Positions 1-11,930 are shown, numbered from the stretch's first letter. The stretch is DNA of 64,000 nucleotides from Asterella californica (GCA_036924285.1 JAYKYS010000008.1:14927001-14991000), one strand, 5' to 3'. Numbers and translations are program-made. Notes: a model not told the origin generated them from the sequence alone.

Positions 1-16
1 TCCTCCCCTGAGGCAA

Positions 17-265
17 TTACTTGAAGAGCTTGGGAAAGTTCTTCATTGCTTCGGGCGATGCCGCGGCTGAAATGCTGTCAAAGAGAAGATCGCCCTCCTT
101 ACCTGCATCGTCGATCCCCAAGACAAAGGACCAGTGCGCTTCGGTCCAATTGCAAGACCGCCCATAGGACTCGTCCGCTGGATGCTGTTTACAGATCTTC
201 AACTCGTGCACCAGCTTCGAGGACACCATCCCCCACCAAGGAAGTAAGAGGAATGCCAAGCCCAT
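17..265 (-). CDS. Short open frame of unknown function, possibly a 3' exon
   Basis: The minus-strand frame encodes 82 residues from the first ATG and stays open upstream to about position 342, where an in-frame stop lies. It ends in ...NFPKLFK and a stop. The local base composition is more GC-rich than the flanks and the residues look protein-like (charged helix near LRRYEKELEEMG, then a hydrophobic patch). I do not recognise a family. A possible AG acceptor lies near 318, so it could be the last exon of a gene or a retrotransposon fragment. The coding status is not secure. Confidence 0.2.
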   Translation of the reverse strand: MGLAFLLLPWWGMVSSKLVHELKICKQHPADESYGRSCNWTEAHWSFVLGIDDAGKEGDLLFDSISAAASPEAMKNFPKLFK

Positions 266-960
266 CTCTTCGAGCTCCTTCTCATAGCGGCGAAGACCCG
301 CTCGGTTGACTTCTAGTGCTCGGAGCCTCGGTGGTTTAGACGTCTACATCCCTCGCATGTATCGAGGATCGCTACAACAGGCTTCTTCGAAGACAGATTC
401 TTCTTCGCTAATTCGCTTCCTCGTCAGTAATTGACTTCTTTGGTAGCAAAGCGCTTCTTCGCCAGTAACTCGATTCGACAAAGAACAGATTCTTCTTCGA
501 TCAGAGAATGCGGCGCGCTCCGCTCTTGCTAATCACTGTACAACTAGTTTGACAATGAGGCAAATGACCTAGATCACCCGACTTATATCTCGCGCTAGTT
601 TCTCCACACGTGCCGAAGTTAGGGTTTCCTCTTTTCTTGATTGACATTCTTCGGCGCTCGCAGTGCGTCGATGTTCTTCCTCTGCAACTGCGATACATCT
701 TCAGCCTGCTGTAACTTCGTCATTCAGCCTCCGATTGTCTCACACAACATATCGTTAAAAAGCTCTTCGTCCGAGAAATTCAACTATGAGGAATTCATCC
801 TTCAAGTGTCTCCATAGATTCGACAGATTCCTCCAGAACAGAGATTATTTACTAAACTTCTAATTAACGCTATTCTACTCATATCTTTTATCTTCTATCA
901 CCTATTCTTCTTATTTACTTTACAACTACTCAATTAATTAACAAAAACGAAAAATCAAGG

Positions 961-982
961 CTTCACATACTCCCCCTCTCAA
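961..982 (-). promoter_or_regulatory. Possible polypurine tract and LTR junction of element A
   Basis: On the minus strand the sequence reads GAGAGGGGGAGTA followed by TGTGAAGCC. A purine tract followed directly by TG is the usual arrangement at the 3' LTR of a retrotransposon, and it lies downstream of the element A pol frame. No matching second LTR was found to the right, so the call is weak. Confidence 0.25.
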
Positions 983-2400
983 TTGTGAAGCGACCCCGCT
1001 GTCGGAGTGTGATCCGTCTACCTAGGAAAGCGCCGGGCTTCTGGCTGTGGTTGTTTACTCAAGAGGTTGGCTTTCAGGTAACAACAGGGCTATAAACACT
1101 CACACAGGTGTGTAAGATCTTGTAATATACTCAGAAAGCAAAATTCAGGTATAACTGGCAGTAATAGGATCCGGCAGTGAACTTTGACACTCACGGAGAA
1201 GAAAACTATGAAGGTTTAGACTTCTAAACTTCCCCTACATGCAAATGAGGTACTACTGAACTCACACACGAAGTTTCAGCCTGAGATCAAATTTTGACAC
1301 CGAGATGTTGACAGAAAAGTTCTGAGTAAGAAAATTGCGGCAATTTCTGGTACCCAGCTGGCTATTTCAACCTAGAACAGAAGATTGGCTCGATCAAATT
1401 CAAATATTCTCACAGTATTTGAAGTCTACAGGGTGCTGAACATCCTTGTGAAGTTGGGACTCCTGAATGTACACAGAACTCCAGATCTCCTCCTCTGAAG
1501 TCGCTCCTCTAGATTAAGAGCTTTTCAGACCCCTCCAGCTTCAGCGGCCGCCCTGAATTACTCAGTCACTCAATCGATGCGAAACTTTTTGGAAAATCGT
1601 AGCCCTGCTGGCAGAGAACACAACCTCGAAGTTTTGAAGCAATTTCCTCAAATCTGCTGCAAGTGACACTGAAAACCCTAAATCCAACAAAAGTGATTCA
1701 ATTCTGGCACAATTCGAACTTCAATTGGTCATAACTTCGTCTTTATTGACTCAAATCGATCGAAAATTTCACTGGAAGTGCTTGGCATGACGAGCTCTAC
1801 CCTCCTGTGCACTCAGATTTCGAAGTCCCCTCACCAAATGCTCGAACTCTCCTTTAGAGCTCTGTTTCTAAATTTAGAGTTAAACTAAAGACAAAAACAG
1901 ACCAATGGGAGTTCATAGCTCCACTTGGTTGTCCTTTAGTGCCCTAATCCACGTGGTAACTCAACTTCACTCAAAGGCTACCACATCAGCCCCTAAAGTG
2001 CCAGCGTAAATCTTAAACTTCACGCGAAGGCATGTAAAATAACACGTAACCCTAAAAGATAACTTAACCAATCTAGAAAGCGTGCATGGACGACAAGTAA
2101 GTACAACCCATGAGCTTAAACCTCTATCAGCATGGAAACCCTAAGTTATGTACTTTCACAACATAGATAAGCATAATATCATTTGCACAAGCGCAGGTGT
2201 GCTTGAACAAGATAGATAACATACTATCAATATACTAAGACTCAAAATATATAACACAATGATGTCAACACCGTATGCAAAGGTGTCAAACATATGTATA
2301 AAGGACTAGAAGTAACATGAGCTAATCTAGAACTACTAAACTCAAGCGTCGGAGTAGAAGTCAAGCATGTAGCCGCCAAGTAGCGCGACGCCGCGAACAC

Positions 2401-3704
2401 TTAAGAGTAATATCTCTTGATTCTCCACCCATTGACTCGGGTGGCTAACAATGTTCCATCGAGTTCCTCCAACTGAACCGAACCATTACTATAACGACGC
2501 ATTACTTTATAAGGGCCCATCCAACGTAAGTGTAACTTCTCTGGAAATTTGGTGTACCTACTGTCATACATCAGTACTAAATCATCATCTTTGATGTCCA
2601 CTTTGTGTAACTTCTTATCGTGCTTCTCTTTCCGCTTCATTTGAATGATCTCTGTTAGTCGTTTAGACTCTTCACGATCCTCCTCAAGTGTCACAAACTC
2701 TTGAGTCGTAACAGTTGGCTCTCCTCCACTGACAATCTATCTTCAGACAAGATTCTGTAAGTAGGTACATCAAATTCAACTCGCATGATCGGTGTCATAT
2801 CATATGTTAGGAAAAAGGGTGTCTGGCGGATCGTTATCTTCTCTGCATTTCGAAACGCCCACAAGATTGTATCCCAATCATATGCATGATTTACTGCCAT
2901 CTTGTTCAGAATCTTGCACAACACTCCATTAGACTTCTCCGTCAATCCATTAGCTTTTGGATTGTACGGTGTTGTCTTCCGGTGTTTTATACCAAAGTAG
3001 TCTGTCAGTTCCTCTATCATCTTGTTCAAAAAATGTGTACCTCTGTCACTCACCAACTCCAGTGGACATCCATATCGAGTAATGATTTATGTGTACAAAA
3101 ACTCAGTCACAGTAGCTGCGTCATCTTTCTTGGTAGCTGTTGCTTCAACCATCTTCGTTGCATAATCAGTAGCTATCAGTATGTACCTTCTTCTAGTGCG
3201 GCGTGTTGCAGGTTGTATATGTCATACAAAATCAATTTCCCACTTCTCGAATGGTGCTAATGGGAGTATCGGATGTAACGGCCACTGAGTGGTTGGCGTA
3301 GGCTTACCCACTCGTTGACAGTTATCACACTTCTTGATGATCTCATGAACATCCTTGTACATCGTTGGCCACCAGTATCCAGCTGAGAGGATCTTCTTCA
3401 CAGTGTTCCTCAGAGCGTAGTGTCTACCTTCAGGTTCCGAGTGTAGTGCACTTATCACTTGTGATATTTCATGCACTTCCAGGCATCTTCGAAGTTCTTC
3501 ATCAGGTCCTCTTTTGAATAGTATCCTGTTCTTCAACTCGTAGGATCCCGCCTGATGTATGAAGACTGTTCGTTGTTCAGCATCCATTTCTTCTGGGCAC
3601 TGCAAAGTCTGTAAATATCTATACAGATCATAGTACTTCGTAGCAGGTGCTACAGTCAGCTGAAACAGTTCCTCATCTGGAAAATCATCTGCCACTATAT
3701 CCAC
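2401..3704 (-). pseudogene. Gypsy A integrase, three broken frames
   Basis: The frame 3222-3704 carries the zinc-binding motif ending CDNCQRVGK and the first catalytic aspartate context EKWEIDFV. The frame 2691-3056 carries the second aspartate in MVSDRGTHF and the glutamate in NGLTEKSN. The frame 2401-2694 is the C-terminal domain with FPEKLHLRWMGPYKV. About 165 bases between the first two frames have lost an open frame. All three catalytic contexts of the DDE integrase are still visible but are spread over three frames, so no enzyme is expected. Confidence 0.85.
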
Positions 3705-4084
3705 TCGTTCTCTCGTTCTCTCGTCCTCAGTCGAGACAAGTAATCAGCATTCTCATGATGAATTCCTTGTTTGGTCTGAACTGTGAAAGTAAACTCCTGA
3801 AGTAACAACATCCATCTTGCTATCCGTCTTGACAAGTCTGACTTCTGTACCAGATGCTTCAACGCATAATGATCCACATGAAAGACAAACTCATAGCCAA
3901 GGAGGTAATGTCTAAACTTCTTTACTGAGTACATCATTCCTAACGCTTCACGTTCTGTAGTGGTGTAGTTCTTTTCTGCTGCTGAAAGTTGCCTACTCGC
4001 ATAGTAGATTGGGTGGTCTCTCTTCTCATCATCTTTCTGATTGAGTATCACTCCAATAGCAAACGTAGAAGTGTCTACATACAC
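3695..4084 (-). pseudogene. Gypsy A RNase H domain
   Basis: The 129-residue frame begins at YVDTSTFAIGVILNQ, runs through IYYASRQLSAAEKNYTTTER and FRHYLLG, and has the VDHYALKHL block. All of these are standard for the RNase H domain attached to Ty3/gypsy reverse transcriptases. It ends in ENADYLSRL, the usual end of the domain. In a live element it would degrade the RNA strand during cDNA synthesis. It overlaps by 10 bases the next downstream frame, which carries the integrase zinc-binding domain in a different reading frame, so the polyprotein is frameshifted here. Confidence 0.85.
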
Positions 4085-4160
4085 TTGAAAAGGTCTCTCT
4101 CAATCTGGTGGTCGTATGACATGTGCGTCTGCCAACTTCGTCTTCAGCGTCTCAAACGCC

Positions 4161-4798
4161 TCATGCTGCTTTTCGTGTCAATGGTACTCTATCGTCTTCT
4201 TCAGTAGTTCTGTCAGTAGCGCAGCAAGTATGGCATAGTCTTTGATGAACTTGTCTTCTGTAATATCCAACATGTCCTAGGAAAGCTCCCAACTCGCTGA
4301 TGTCAGTAGGGGGTTGCAGGGAGAGTATTACTCGAACTTTCTCTACATCTACTTCTATGCCTCGACCTGATACTCTATGTCCAAGAAGTATTCCTTCAGT
4401 CATCACGAAGAAACACTTCTCAGGGTGTAATGCAAGTCAGGCTTCCCTACACTTCTGAAAGGTTTTGGCTAAACACGCTGCATGTTCTTCACGTGTGCCA
4501 AAAAGACAAAAATCATCTATAAAAATCTCTAAAAAATTTCACAAATAATCTTGAAAAATTGAGGTCATCATCCTCTGAAAGGTAGCTGGTGCATTGCATA
4601 GTCCAAAAGGCATCTTGTGATAAGCATAAGTGTCCCAATCTGTAGTAAAGGTAGTCTTGTCCTTATCTTGCTCTCTAATGGACGCTTGGTTGTACCTTGA
4701 AAATTCATCCAGAAAGCTGTAACATTCCTTTCCAGTAACCCATCCAGAAAGCTGTAGAGAGTACGTGTCGCACTTTGTGACTCAGAACCAGCGATCAC
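4161..4798 (-). pseudogene. Gypsy A reverse transcriptase fragments
   Basis: The segment 4568-4798 contains a FLDG-type reverse transcriptase motif and, in a neighbouring frame, [18 protein letters not shown], a hallmark of gypsy reverse transcriptases. The segment 4161-4406 has LGHRVSGRGIEVDVEKV and the GYYRR region that follows the palm domain. A short internal duplication around 4710-4760 repeats the bases coding for AFW/SFLDG and adds to the frame damage. The YxDD catalytic block falls between the two surviving frames. This is a relic of a replication enzyme and not a working gene. Confidence 0.8.
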
Positions 4799-6665
4799 CC
4801 AAACCTCTCTCTGACCTCCAAGTACACTCTGAACCTATCCCGCTACAATATCCTCACGTCCTCTCGGCAAATCTCTCTCTTACTCGACTAGGAATAGAAC
4901 CGAGGTAACAAGCACGAGCAACCTATTCCTGCCATCACCGCAAGCACTCTTGGGTCTGCTGGTCATCACTCCAGCCTCACCACAAGAGAAATACCAGCAC
5001 TCCTAATAGAAAAGAAACCTAAGCGCAACGCCCGCACACAAATCCAATCAAACCAACTGGGCGTACAAACAAGCATGCGAGTATGGAGAGGATCCAAACA
5101 CAGGTAATACTGTCAACAACTCTCCATACCCATGATCACGTGCTCTGAAGCACTAGCAAAACCCAGGTCGACTTGTTCTTCAAAGAATCTTAACTCTTGC
5201 ATCTTTCGGAGCAAGAACCTCTCAAATTTACCTCGCTGTCACTCCTCAACCACAGCTCAAAATGAGATGAAACCAAGGTCAGCAGATAGCCTATAGAATA
5301 ATCTCTCTATTAAGATATTACATGCAGAGAGATCATCTCTGAGTTGACATCTATGCCTTTCAAAGTTCGCTGTTTTTATAACACGATATTATTTTGACAG
5401 AACTTTGTTGTTCGATTCCTCACAAACCACTCGACAAAAATGGCTCAAACTTCTCAGGAAGCTAATGTGTCACCATCACTACCACTCTGTAAAATTCACC
5501 AGCAGATCCTCAATTAAACTATTGGAATGATCCAAGCCTTTATCGCTATTTTTATGACATAATACTATTTCGACAAAACTTTGTTGTTTCATTCCTCACA
5601 AACCACTTGACAAAAATGGCTCAAACTTCTCAGGAAGCTAATGTGTCACCATCACTACCACTCTGTAAAATTTCACCAGCAGATCCTCAACCAAACTATC
5701 GGAATGATCCAAGCCCTTATCGCTGTTTTTATAACATGATACTATTTCGACAGAACTTTGCTGTTCGATTCCTCACAAACCACTCGACCAAAATGGCTCA
5801 AACTTCTCAAGAAGCTAATGTGTCACCATCACTACCACTCTGTAAAATTTCACCAGCGGATCCTCAACCAAACTCTCGGAATGATCCAAGCTCTTACTGT
5901 CAATGACACAAGACGATATGCAGATCCTTGTGCACAAAAACAGTGATACCCTTATACCCAATAATCCAAATGGTCTGAAATTTCACAGGTAGGTAGCTGA
6001 CTGTACCTTCTCAGACCCTGGAAGGTTTCATAGCAAAATTCGACCTCAAACTCTCCATATCTCTCTCAATGTCTCCAGTTTACAGTCGCCTACTATCATA
6101 GTCTCTGATTTGAGACACCCAAATTCAGCCGGCCATAACGTTTTCACTACGGCTTAGAATCGATTGATCTCGGAGTCCATCAGCAAGCCCATCTCAAGGC
6201 TTTCTAGCAACAGTAAATTCATCTCCAGCAACATTACAGAATTCTCAGAAAGTGAGAAAGACCTCACGGAAACAAAATTGATCTTGAATTTGACCCCCTC
6301 AGCTTCAGTTGATCGGAACTTTCTCATCCGTGCTTCAAATAGAGCAACCATTGAGTCCACGGACATCCTCGTCTCCCAAGCTTTCGAACCATATCTCACA
6401 CTCTGCTAATGGACCACGGTAAGTGACTCTAACCCTCAAAAACGTGAAAGGAACTTGATAGAAGGTGATTGGTCAAACTTTCGACCAATAAGAAAGAAGT
6501 TGACAAAAGGGTTTTGTCTTCACTCACATGACAAACACACAAAGAACTAAATTTTATCCAAGAGTACCATTTGGGCCTCAAAGCTTATATTGAACAAACT
6601 ACAAACATGTGCTGTTGACGATACCGTTGGTCAAGAAGCACGTAGACATGAAGAACAAACTACGG
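4799..6665. other. Non-coding stretch right of element A
   Basis: No gene is recognised. The stretch holds the 176-bp tandem repeat listed separately. It may be the gag or 5' leader side of element A after heavy decay, but no zinc knuckle, gag or protease motif is visible. Confidence 0.4.
5367..5896. repeat. Tandem repeat, three units of about 176 bp
   Basis: The phrase CACAAACCAC recurs at 5421, 5597 and 5773, giving spacings of exactly 176 bases. The sequence between copies matches over the whole unit with scattered differences. A plus-strand open frame across the last two units is a by-product of the repeat and has no recognisable domain. Confidence 0.9.
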
Positions 6666-6881
6666 TCAATATAGAGTCAAAATCCCGACTCTAAAACGGT
6701 TGACAATAAACCGAACTACAAAAAGAACGGATGAAGCTATTATCTGGTTGTAATAATCCTCTCCGAAGTTCCTCACGATAAACTCTCGATGCACCACCTT
6801 TGGTCGACTGTAACAACGTATTTCGACCCAAGTGTTGAACGAAACTCTCGCTGGAAAGTTCAGATCCAATGGAGGATCCAT
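6666..6881 (-). repeat. LTR-like fragment shared with 46710-46912
   Basis: Translated on the minus strand the frame ends RNFGEDYYNQ...RFRVGILTLY and stops. Plus-strand translation near 46780-46912 gives RNFGEEYCSQ...QFKIVILTLY and stops. The two regions therefore belong to one repeat family. Both open with ATGGA right after a stop codon. The plus-strand copy lies downstream of a TATA box inside an LTR-like repeat, so the shared segment may be an LTR 3' part and not a gene. Confidence 0.5.
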
Positions 6882-8742
6882 ACCACATCAGAGCAAGATG
6901 TAGACAGTAAGATCTCAAACAGCGTCGTAAGTGACAATGGGCAGAATGATAAGATCCGGAGTAGCCATCACCGTAGCCATAAACGACTCTCCTCAATGAG
7001 CTATCATAAATACTCGAAAGTGATCTCGCGGTAGACAATGGATCTTAATGACGAATGGATGCGCAAGTGGAAGATCAAGAGCACGAAAAGGCTCTCCGTT
7101 CATGGCTACTACTCGCACTGCCGCTTACTTCATCTGATGATATTGATCACACTCACACTAGACTTGGATACTCTACAGTCTATATCCAAAGCTCCGCGCA
7201 CCTCTCTTCTTATACAACAACTTTGCATATGACGACAAGAGTACTACTCTTATCTGCACTCAGCGGAGAGTACACGGATCGTCCATTGGAACTTTATCTT
7301 TTGACACGATAAGGTCCCGGTGGCTCCTCAACATCAAAACACGTACGATAAGGATATGTGATGGTTTCACACCCTAGCCAATCCACAACACGACACCGGT
7401 AGTATTTTTTGCGGGACAGCTTAAAACTCGAGATATATGAAACTTTGTCAGAACTTGGTATACATGAAAATGCTCTGAACTTCCAAGAAGTAGGCTCAAC
7501 TGGAATATGGATAAAAATAGCAGTTCGACTGGTTTAGTCATATGAACTTGATACTACCATAGAGGTAATTCATTTCGTTCAATGATTGTGAGCGATGAGA
7601 ATCCACCATTGATTCAGTACATGAACAGAGGAATTAGGAGGGTTGGGGTTGGAGGTGAAGTCCTTGAGCTTGATGATATACCACACCTCCTTACTTAAAA
7701 AACAAAGGACGTAGGACGATCACAACTCCACAAGTTATCAAGTACAACTTTACTCATAATTTCTGGAAGGAACACTCTTGAAATACAAACGTAGCAGTCC
7801 TCGTAAAACTGCTCACTTCAGTTAAAATCTGAAATTCTAAGGATCTGAAAGAGATTCGGAGCGACTTTAAGCTAGTTTATCCCCAGTACAAATTATCTTG
7901 GACTGTATCTGAGTATGCAGCTTCTGGGAACACAATTTTATATTCTGCATTATTTTGGTTACATTGATCAGCACCAAGGGTCAGTTCGGATTGTACACAT
8001 CACGAATTGAAAACTCAAGTTGTGGTATGATATCATCCTTAGTGAGATGTAAGATTTCTAGTACTAGTCTAGTACTGTAAGATTTCATCGTGTTACTGTA
8101 CATCAGTTCCAATGTGCTGACTATTGATGTTCAACCACGTGACATGTTGTTACTGTCGGTCTTGGTACAGACCCGGAACAAGAATGAGAAGTTGCCATTA
8201 GGAAGATCAGCACGTCATCTCTCAGAATGTCCGATTGAAGCTTTCTTGTTGAAGTGGACGGAGGTAGAACCAATATCTGAGAAGTACTTGACCAGACTTG
8301 CCGTGGTACATCTTCTTCCGCTCTAAAATACATCTGCGGCTCCTTCACCGCTGGTCAAAATACCCACACAATTAATTAATCATTTATTAACTAATACTGG
8401 TTGGTACACATTCTCAAGTTTCTGTCAGAGAATAAAACAATGTACTCTGAACTGTAACTAGATAAAGTTCAAGAGCGCATGTGTTTATCTTTGAAAGTAC
8501 TGAAGTAGCAGTACTTTCAAAGGTGGATCTAAAATAGTACATTTTTTATTGCATTTAGACTTAAGTGCAACCATGTAAGTGCATCACAGCAAGAATTGAA
8601 CTCCTTGACTGTTTTCATGGATTACTTCATGCCAAAACTTTACCCTAGGGATACATATTCCTCATGATAGCCCAGTCACTGCAGCTGATTCTGGAGAAGT
8701 TTGAAGACAAAAAGGCTCAACCTATTGACTCCCAGTAAAAAC
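6882..8742. other. Gene-poor stretch
   Basis: Several short open frames occur on both strands (for example around 8090-8350) but none has a recognisable domain, and overlapping frames on opposite strands argue against coding. A perfect hairpin lies at 8489-8522. Confidence 0.4.
8489..8522. repeat. Perfect 14-bp hairpin
   Basis: The arm CTTTGAAAGTACTG is followed by a 6-base loop and then its exact reverse complement. It stands alone in non-coding DNA. It may be a fold-back footprint or part of a small non-coding RNA; nothing in the sequence decides. Confidence 0.7.
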
Positions 8743-10704
8743 TTACGTACAGAATATGCACACGGCTGTAAGTCTACCAACAACTTCTCGTCAGATCTAG
8801 AACACGTTTGATGCTCAACCTGGAAAAACATGCCATCGTATTAGTCCTCTGTTGTCGCCATCAACCCATCCTGAAGCACTAACTTCCTGCAGACTTTGTT
8901 AAATAAACGAAACTCAATAAAGATGTGCTGAACATACATTTAGGAAGCGCTCCTACTGATCTCCGCTCCACTGTTTGCAGCCGGTCGACAACCGTTTCTG
9001 GAATATGGAGACTCTATGATCAATATATACGGTCAAGACCTTGAGTGCTTGTAAGATCAGTAGTCAACGGAGACAAGTATACCGGTTAACCTCCAAGCGC
9101 AGATACAACTGATACCATTATTTTCGCTAAAGAGTGGTTTTAAAAGGAACTTATTTCTTATAGAAACTTACCTGCAACAGCTGTCTTCGTACAAGAGGCC
9201 ACAAAATCTTCCGTGCTGGAGAATGGAATGAAGCAGTCCCCATCATTGCCAGAACCTGCAAGTTTGACATGACATTAATACTAAAGAAGCCTTGCGTGAT
9301 GATCCGTAAGGGATTGATGGGTAAACTTAATCATACCTGAGCTACTTTTTGTCGATGTTCATTCTGAACTCCAGTCCAGTTTCATATAGCGCTCAGAATT
9401 TGCCGATGACTGAAAATGGAAAGAGATTTTCAGTGAGACAAAGAAAAAGAGATATTCGCAATCAACATAAATTGGTTTAGCTGCACCGAGTTGACACGGT
9501 AGGTAGTTTCTGTTAGCACAAACTCTGCAATTACCACTTCTCAGTTTCAACAAAGTATTACCTATCCACTTTGTTGCCTAAACTATGTTGTTAACATCGT
9601 CATTCTGCCAACTTCATTAACTAGAGAAGCCGATGTAAACTTTGAAGCTTTTGTGAGGATACATTTATCCTCACAAAAGCAGAATGGAGCCTTAAACATA
9701 CCTTCACAGCTTCTGCTTCTACCAGATTCCTCGTCCCTCCAATTATATCAAAATCTCCCTGAAGAGCTTACAGATAAAAGGTTTTCATTAGGCAAAACAT
9801 GCAAGAGCTGAGATTCTAGACTTGTTCGACAGTTACGTATAGAGGAGGAAGCGAGAATTGAAAGATGGTACTGCTACTGCCACCCAGGATTATTTATCCA
9901 TCTTGTTAAATGAGATGGATGAGAATGGACGCTTCTACAGGACTTGGAGATCAAGACCAACATACTCATCCTGATACATGGAGGAGCTGCCACTGTTTCT
10001 GCAACATTAACTATGGCATCCGGAAAATCGTGGAGCATACAGAAGTGTATGAACGGCTTGTTGCAGGTACTTTGCTCATATCCTTCTCATTCTTCTCATA
10101 CTTGTGATTGTTAGAACTCACATAAGCAAATAGTGGCTATGTCCTTGTGATTCAAATGTGGGTTCTTCAGTACTCATAAACTTTATGTCTGTCTACATCT
10201 AGGTCTTTGTGACTAGAACTACGGTTTATCTTTACACGTAGTGTGCCAGATTTGTGCACCACACAACAACCTTCAGGTAGACAAATCACAAGTCACGTGA
10301 ACATGTGAATTCTATCTCCCTCTATGCCGATTACAGAATATCTTTATATAATATATTGTGGTGGAATATAGTCAAAAGTCGACAGGATTACTCTGGAGTT
10401 CAAGTTTACTACCACGAAATATCTTCAGTGAGCTGAAGGGAGAAAGATCACTATCGAAGAACTCATGTTTTTCCTCGGTTGCACAGAGCATACGGCGATT
10501 GGTGAGAGAAAAGGAGAAGATCAACCGCTGACAATATAAGATGTTCGGTCCATGAAGTATACCTGGATGGTATTGCAAGAAACAATGAGATAATGCAAGA
10601 AAAAATGCAGCTTTTGTGCACGGCAGCGCAGTCCTTTTAAAACCCGGATGTAGTTGAAGAACGTGAAAAGAGTAACCACACAGCTCTGCTAAAGCTTCTT
10701 CCAT
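8743..10704 (-). other. Candidate unrecognised multi-exon gene or relic
   Basis: A chain of minus-strand segments is bounded by good splice signals. An ATG at 10704 opens a frame starting MEEALAELCGYSFHVLQL, with a possible donor after CATCCAG. Segment 9758-9702 is 57 bases and 9255-9172 is 84 bases; both are flanked by CAG acceptors and GTATGT or GTAAGT donors and are open in phase 0. Segment 8886-8820 continues in phase, and a short last segment 8765-8743 ends in TAA. The segment 9409-9337 also has both splice signals but contains a stop in every frame, so the chain is broken or mis-assembled there. I recognise no protein family. It could be a small host gene, a decayed gene or chance. Confidence 0.25.
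9647..9680. repeat. Perfect 15-bp hairpin
   Basis: The arm GCTTTTGTGAGGATA is followed by the 4-base loop CATT and its exact reverse complement. It sits just downstream of the candidate segment 9758-9702 on the minus strand, inside what would be an intron. Confidence 0.75.
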
Positions 10705-11207
10705 CGTTTTAACAATAAATCAATTTCTAACAAATTACGAGGTCGACCAGCTGCACGTAAAGAACTATCAGCCGGATAATTTGACGACGATCATCATCAT
10801 TGCTCACAGGAAGTTTTGTCTATGCTGTATTGGTGGATCATTTACAGCACCACATATCGCTCCATGTTCGCTATGATCAGTGACCTGCTGAGACGAGAAA
10901 CACCAAAACGAACATAAAGACGAGACATCATGTGAAAATGACGACGGAATCCGAAGGGCAGAATGAATATCACCTTCTTTTAAGCACAAGCGGATAAACT
11001 ATTCCTTCTTACATCACCCCAGTAGTCAACTAGTTCTAAGGCATGATCGATGCAAGGCGAGCCTGCATACTAACCTCATAAGAACGATAAGTGATAGATA
11101 ATTACCGACGTCTGATTTACTCTGAGAAATCTGTCTCGCTCATGGAATCTTCATCCGAGTTAGAGAAAAAGAACTCTAGAGCCGAACATGTCATCAGGAC
11201 AACGAGA
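10705..11207. other. Short non-coding stretch
   Basis: No feature is recognised. It lies between the start of the candidate gene and the 3' end of the Mutator-like relic on the same strand, so it could hold a promoter for the former or the 3' terminal repeat of the latter. Neither signal is visible. Confidence 0.3.
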
Positions 11208-11465
11208 CTAAGTGGCATGTTCGACTCCACATGAAGGATAACAAGACTGAGAGTCTTCCGGACCAAACTCATTGTCATCAAAACTCGAGATCTCTTGCAA
11301 GCTTGGACCAAGGTAGATGCTCGACTCCTCTGATAGAGGGTTCCTTGCTAGATGTGTCTTTGCTGCAGTAGTCACCTCTGCTATAACACCTGTAAAATTT
11401 TCTGCTCTGAGTGAAGGGCACCGTCGTCTATTATGTCCAACTTCTCTACATATAGCACACCTCAA
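11208..11465 (-). pseudogene. MULE CCHC zinc knuckle and tail
   Basis: The frame opens with MRCAICREVGHNRRRCP, a CCHC zinc knuckle (C-x2-C-x4-H-x4-C) of the kind placed at the C-terminus of MULE and FAR1-type proteins. The coding frame can be followed upstream into a basic stretch, with one stop. The remaining 65 residues are acidic and serine-rich and have no recognised domain. Confidence 0.7.
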
Positions 11466-11659
11466 AGCATACGTACGTGCTGGCCGCTACCAAACAGTAT
11501 TATCTCCTGCTCGACGATTGCGTCGAGGTGAATGACCTTGTGAGAGAACTGTAGAGTTCTCTTCTTGTGGCATTGGGTCCAACTGGCTGTTCAATCTTGA
11601 AGCTAGAAATTCAAGAATGACTCCCTCGTTCACCACAGAAGGAACAGAAGGAACTGACG

Positions 11660-11930
11660 TTTGTGAATCACCTCTACGACTGGACGACTAAATTCTCACC
11701 ACGCTATGTCTCTCCGTTTGACAGCTATCGGTGGAGCTTGACAACATACACAAATTCGAGATCTTGGACAGTAAAAGCTGGTAACGCATACTGCCCATAT
11801 ATCCCATGTAAGGATCTTACGTACCATATCGAGTCGATATTGTTATTGGAGTCTATCCTCGTCTTCCGGTCCCAACATATAGCATGCATGCAAGGCCATA
11901 ACATGTCTTGATGCTCAAAGCATGAACATT
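11660..11930 (-). pseudogene. MULE SWIM-type zinc-finger remnant
   Basis: Reading across frames on the minus strand gives HVMALHACYMLGPEDED and then IYGQYALPAFTVQDLE, which fits the C-x-H SWIM finger and the following aromatic block of MULE transposases. At least one stop and one frameshift interrupt it. It lies directly between the core flank and the zinc knuckle, as expected for the family. Confidence 0.5.

Larger units (their letters stand above)
1..2400. other. Unassigned sequence left of gypsy element A
   Basis: No recognisable gene is seen here apart from one short open frame near the left edge, listed separately. The stretch 360-520 carries several copies of a short motif around AGATTCTTCTTCG. 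Positions 983-2400 separate the end of the gypsy pol frame from a possible polypurine tract and contain no long open frame. This part may be the 3' untranslated part of element A, but that is an inference. Confidence 0.4.
2401..4798 (-). mobile_element. Ty3/gypsy element A, degraded pol region
   Basis: Successive minus-strand open frames give reverse transcriptase, RNase H, integrase zinc-binding, integrase core and integrase C-terminal segments in the order typical of Ty3/gypsy pol. The frames are broken by stops and frameshifts, so the copy cannot make a full polyprotein. No gag or protease was recognised to the right of 4798, and no LTR pair was identified. Either these parts are too diverged to read or the element is truncated. 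Confidence 0.85.

Noticed and set aside
5607..5906. Repetitive open frame starting MAQTSQEANVSPS
   Set aside because: It exists only because two 176-177 bp tandem units are open in this frame; the first unit is not, and no domain is present.
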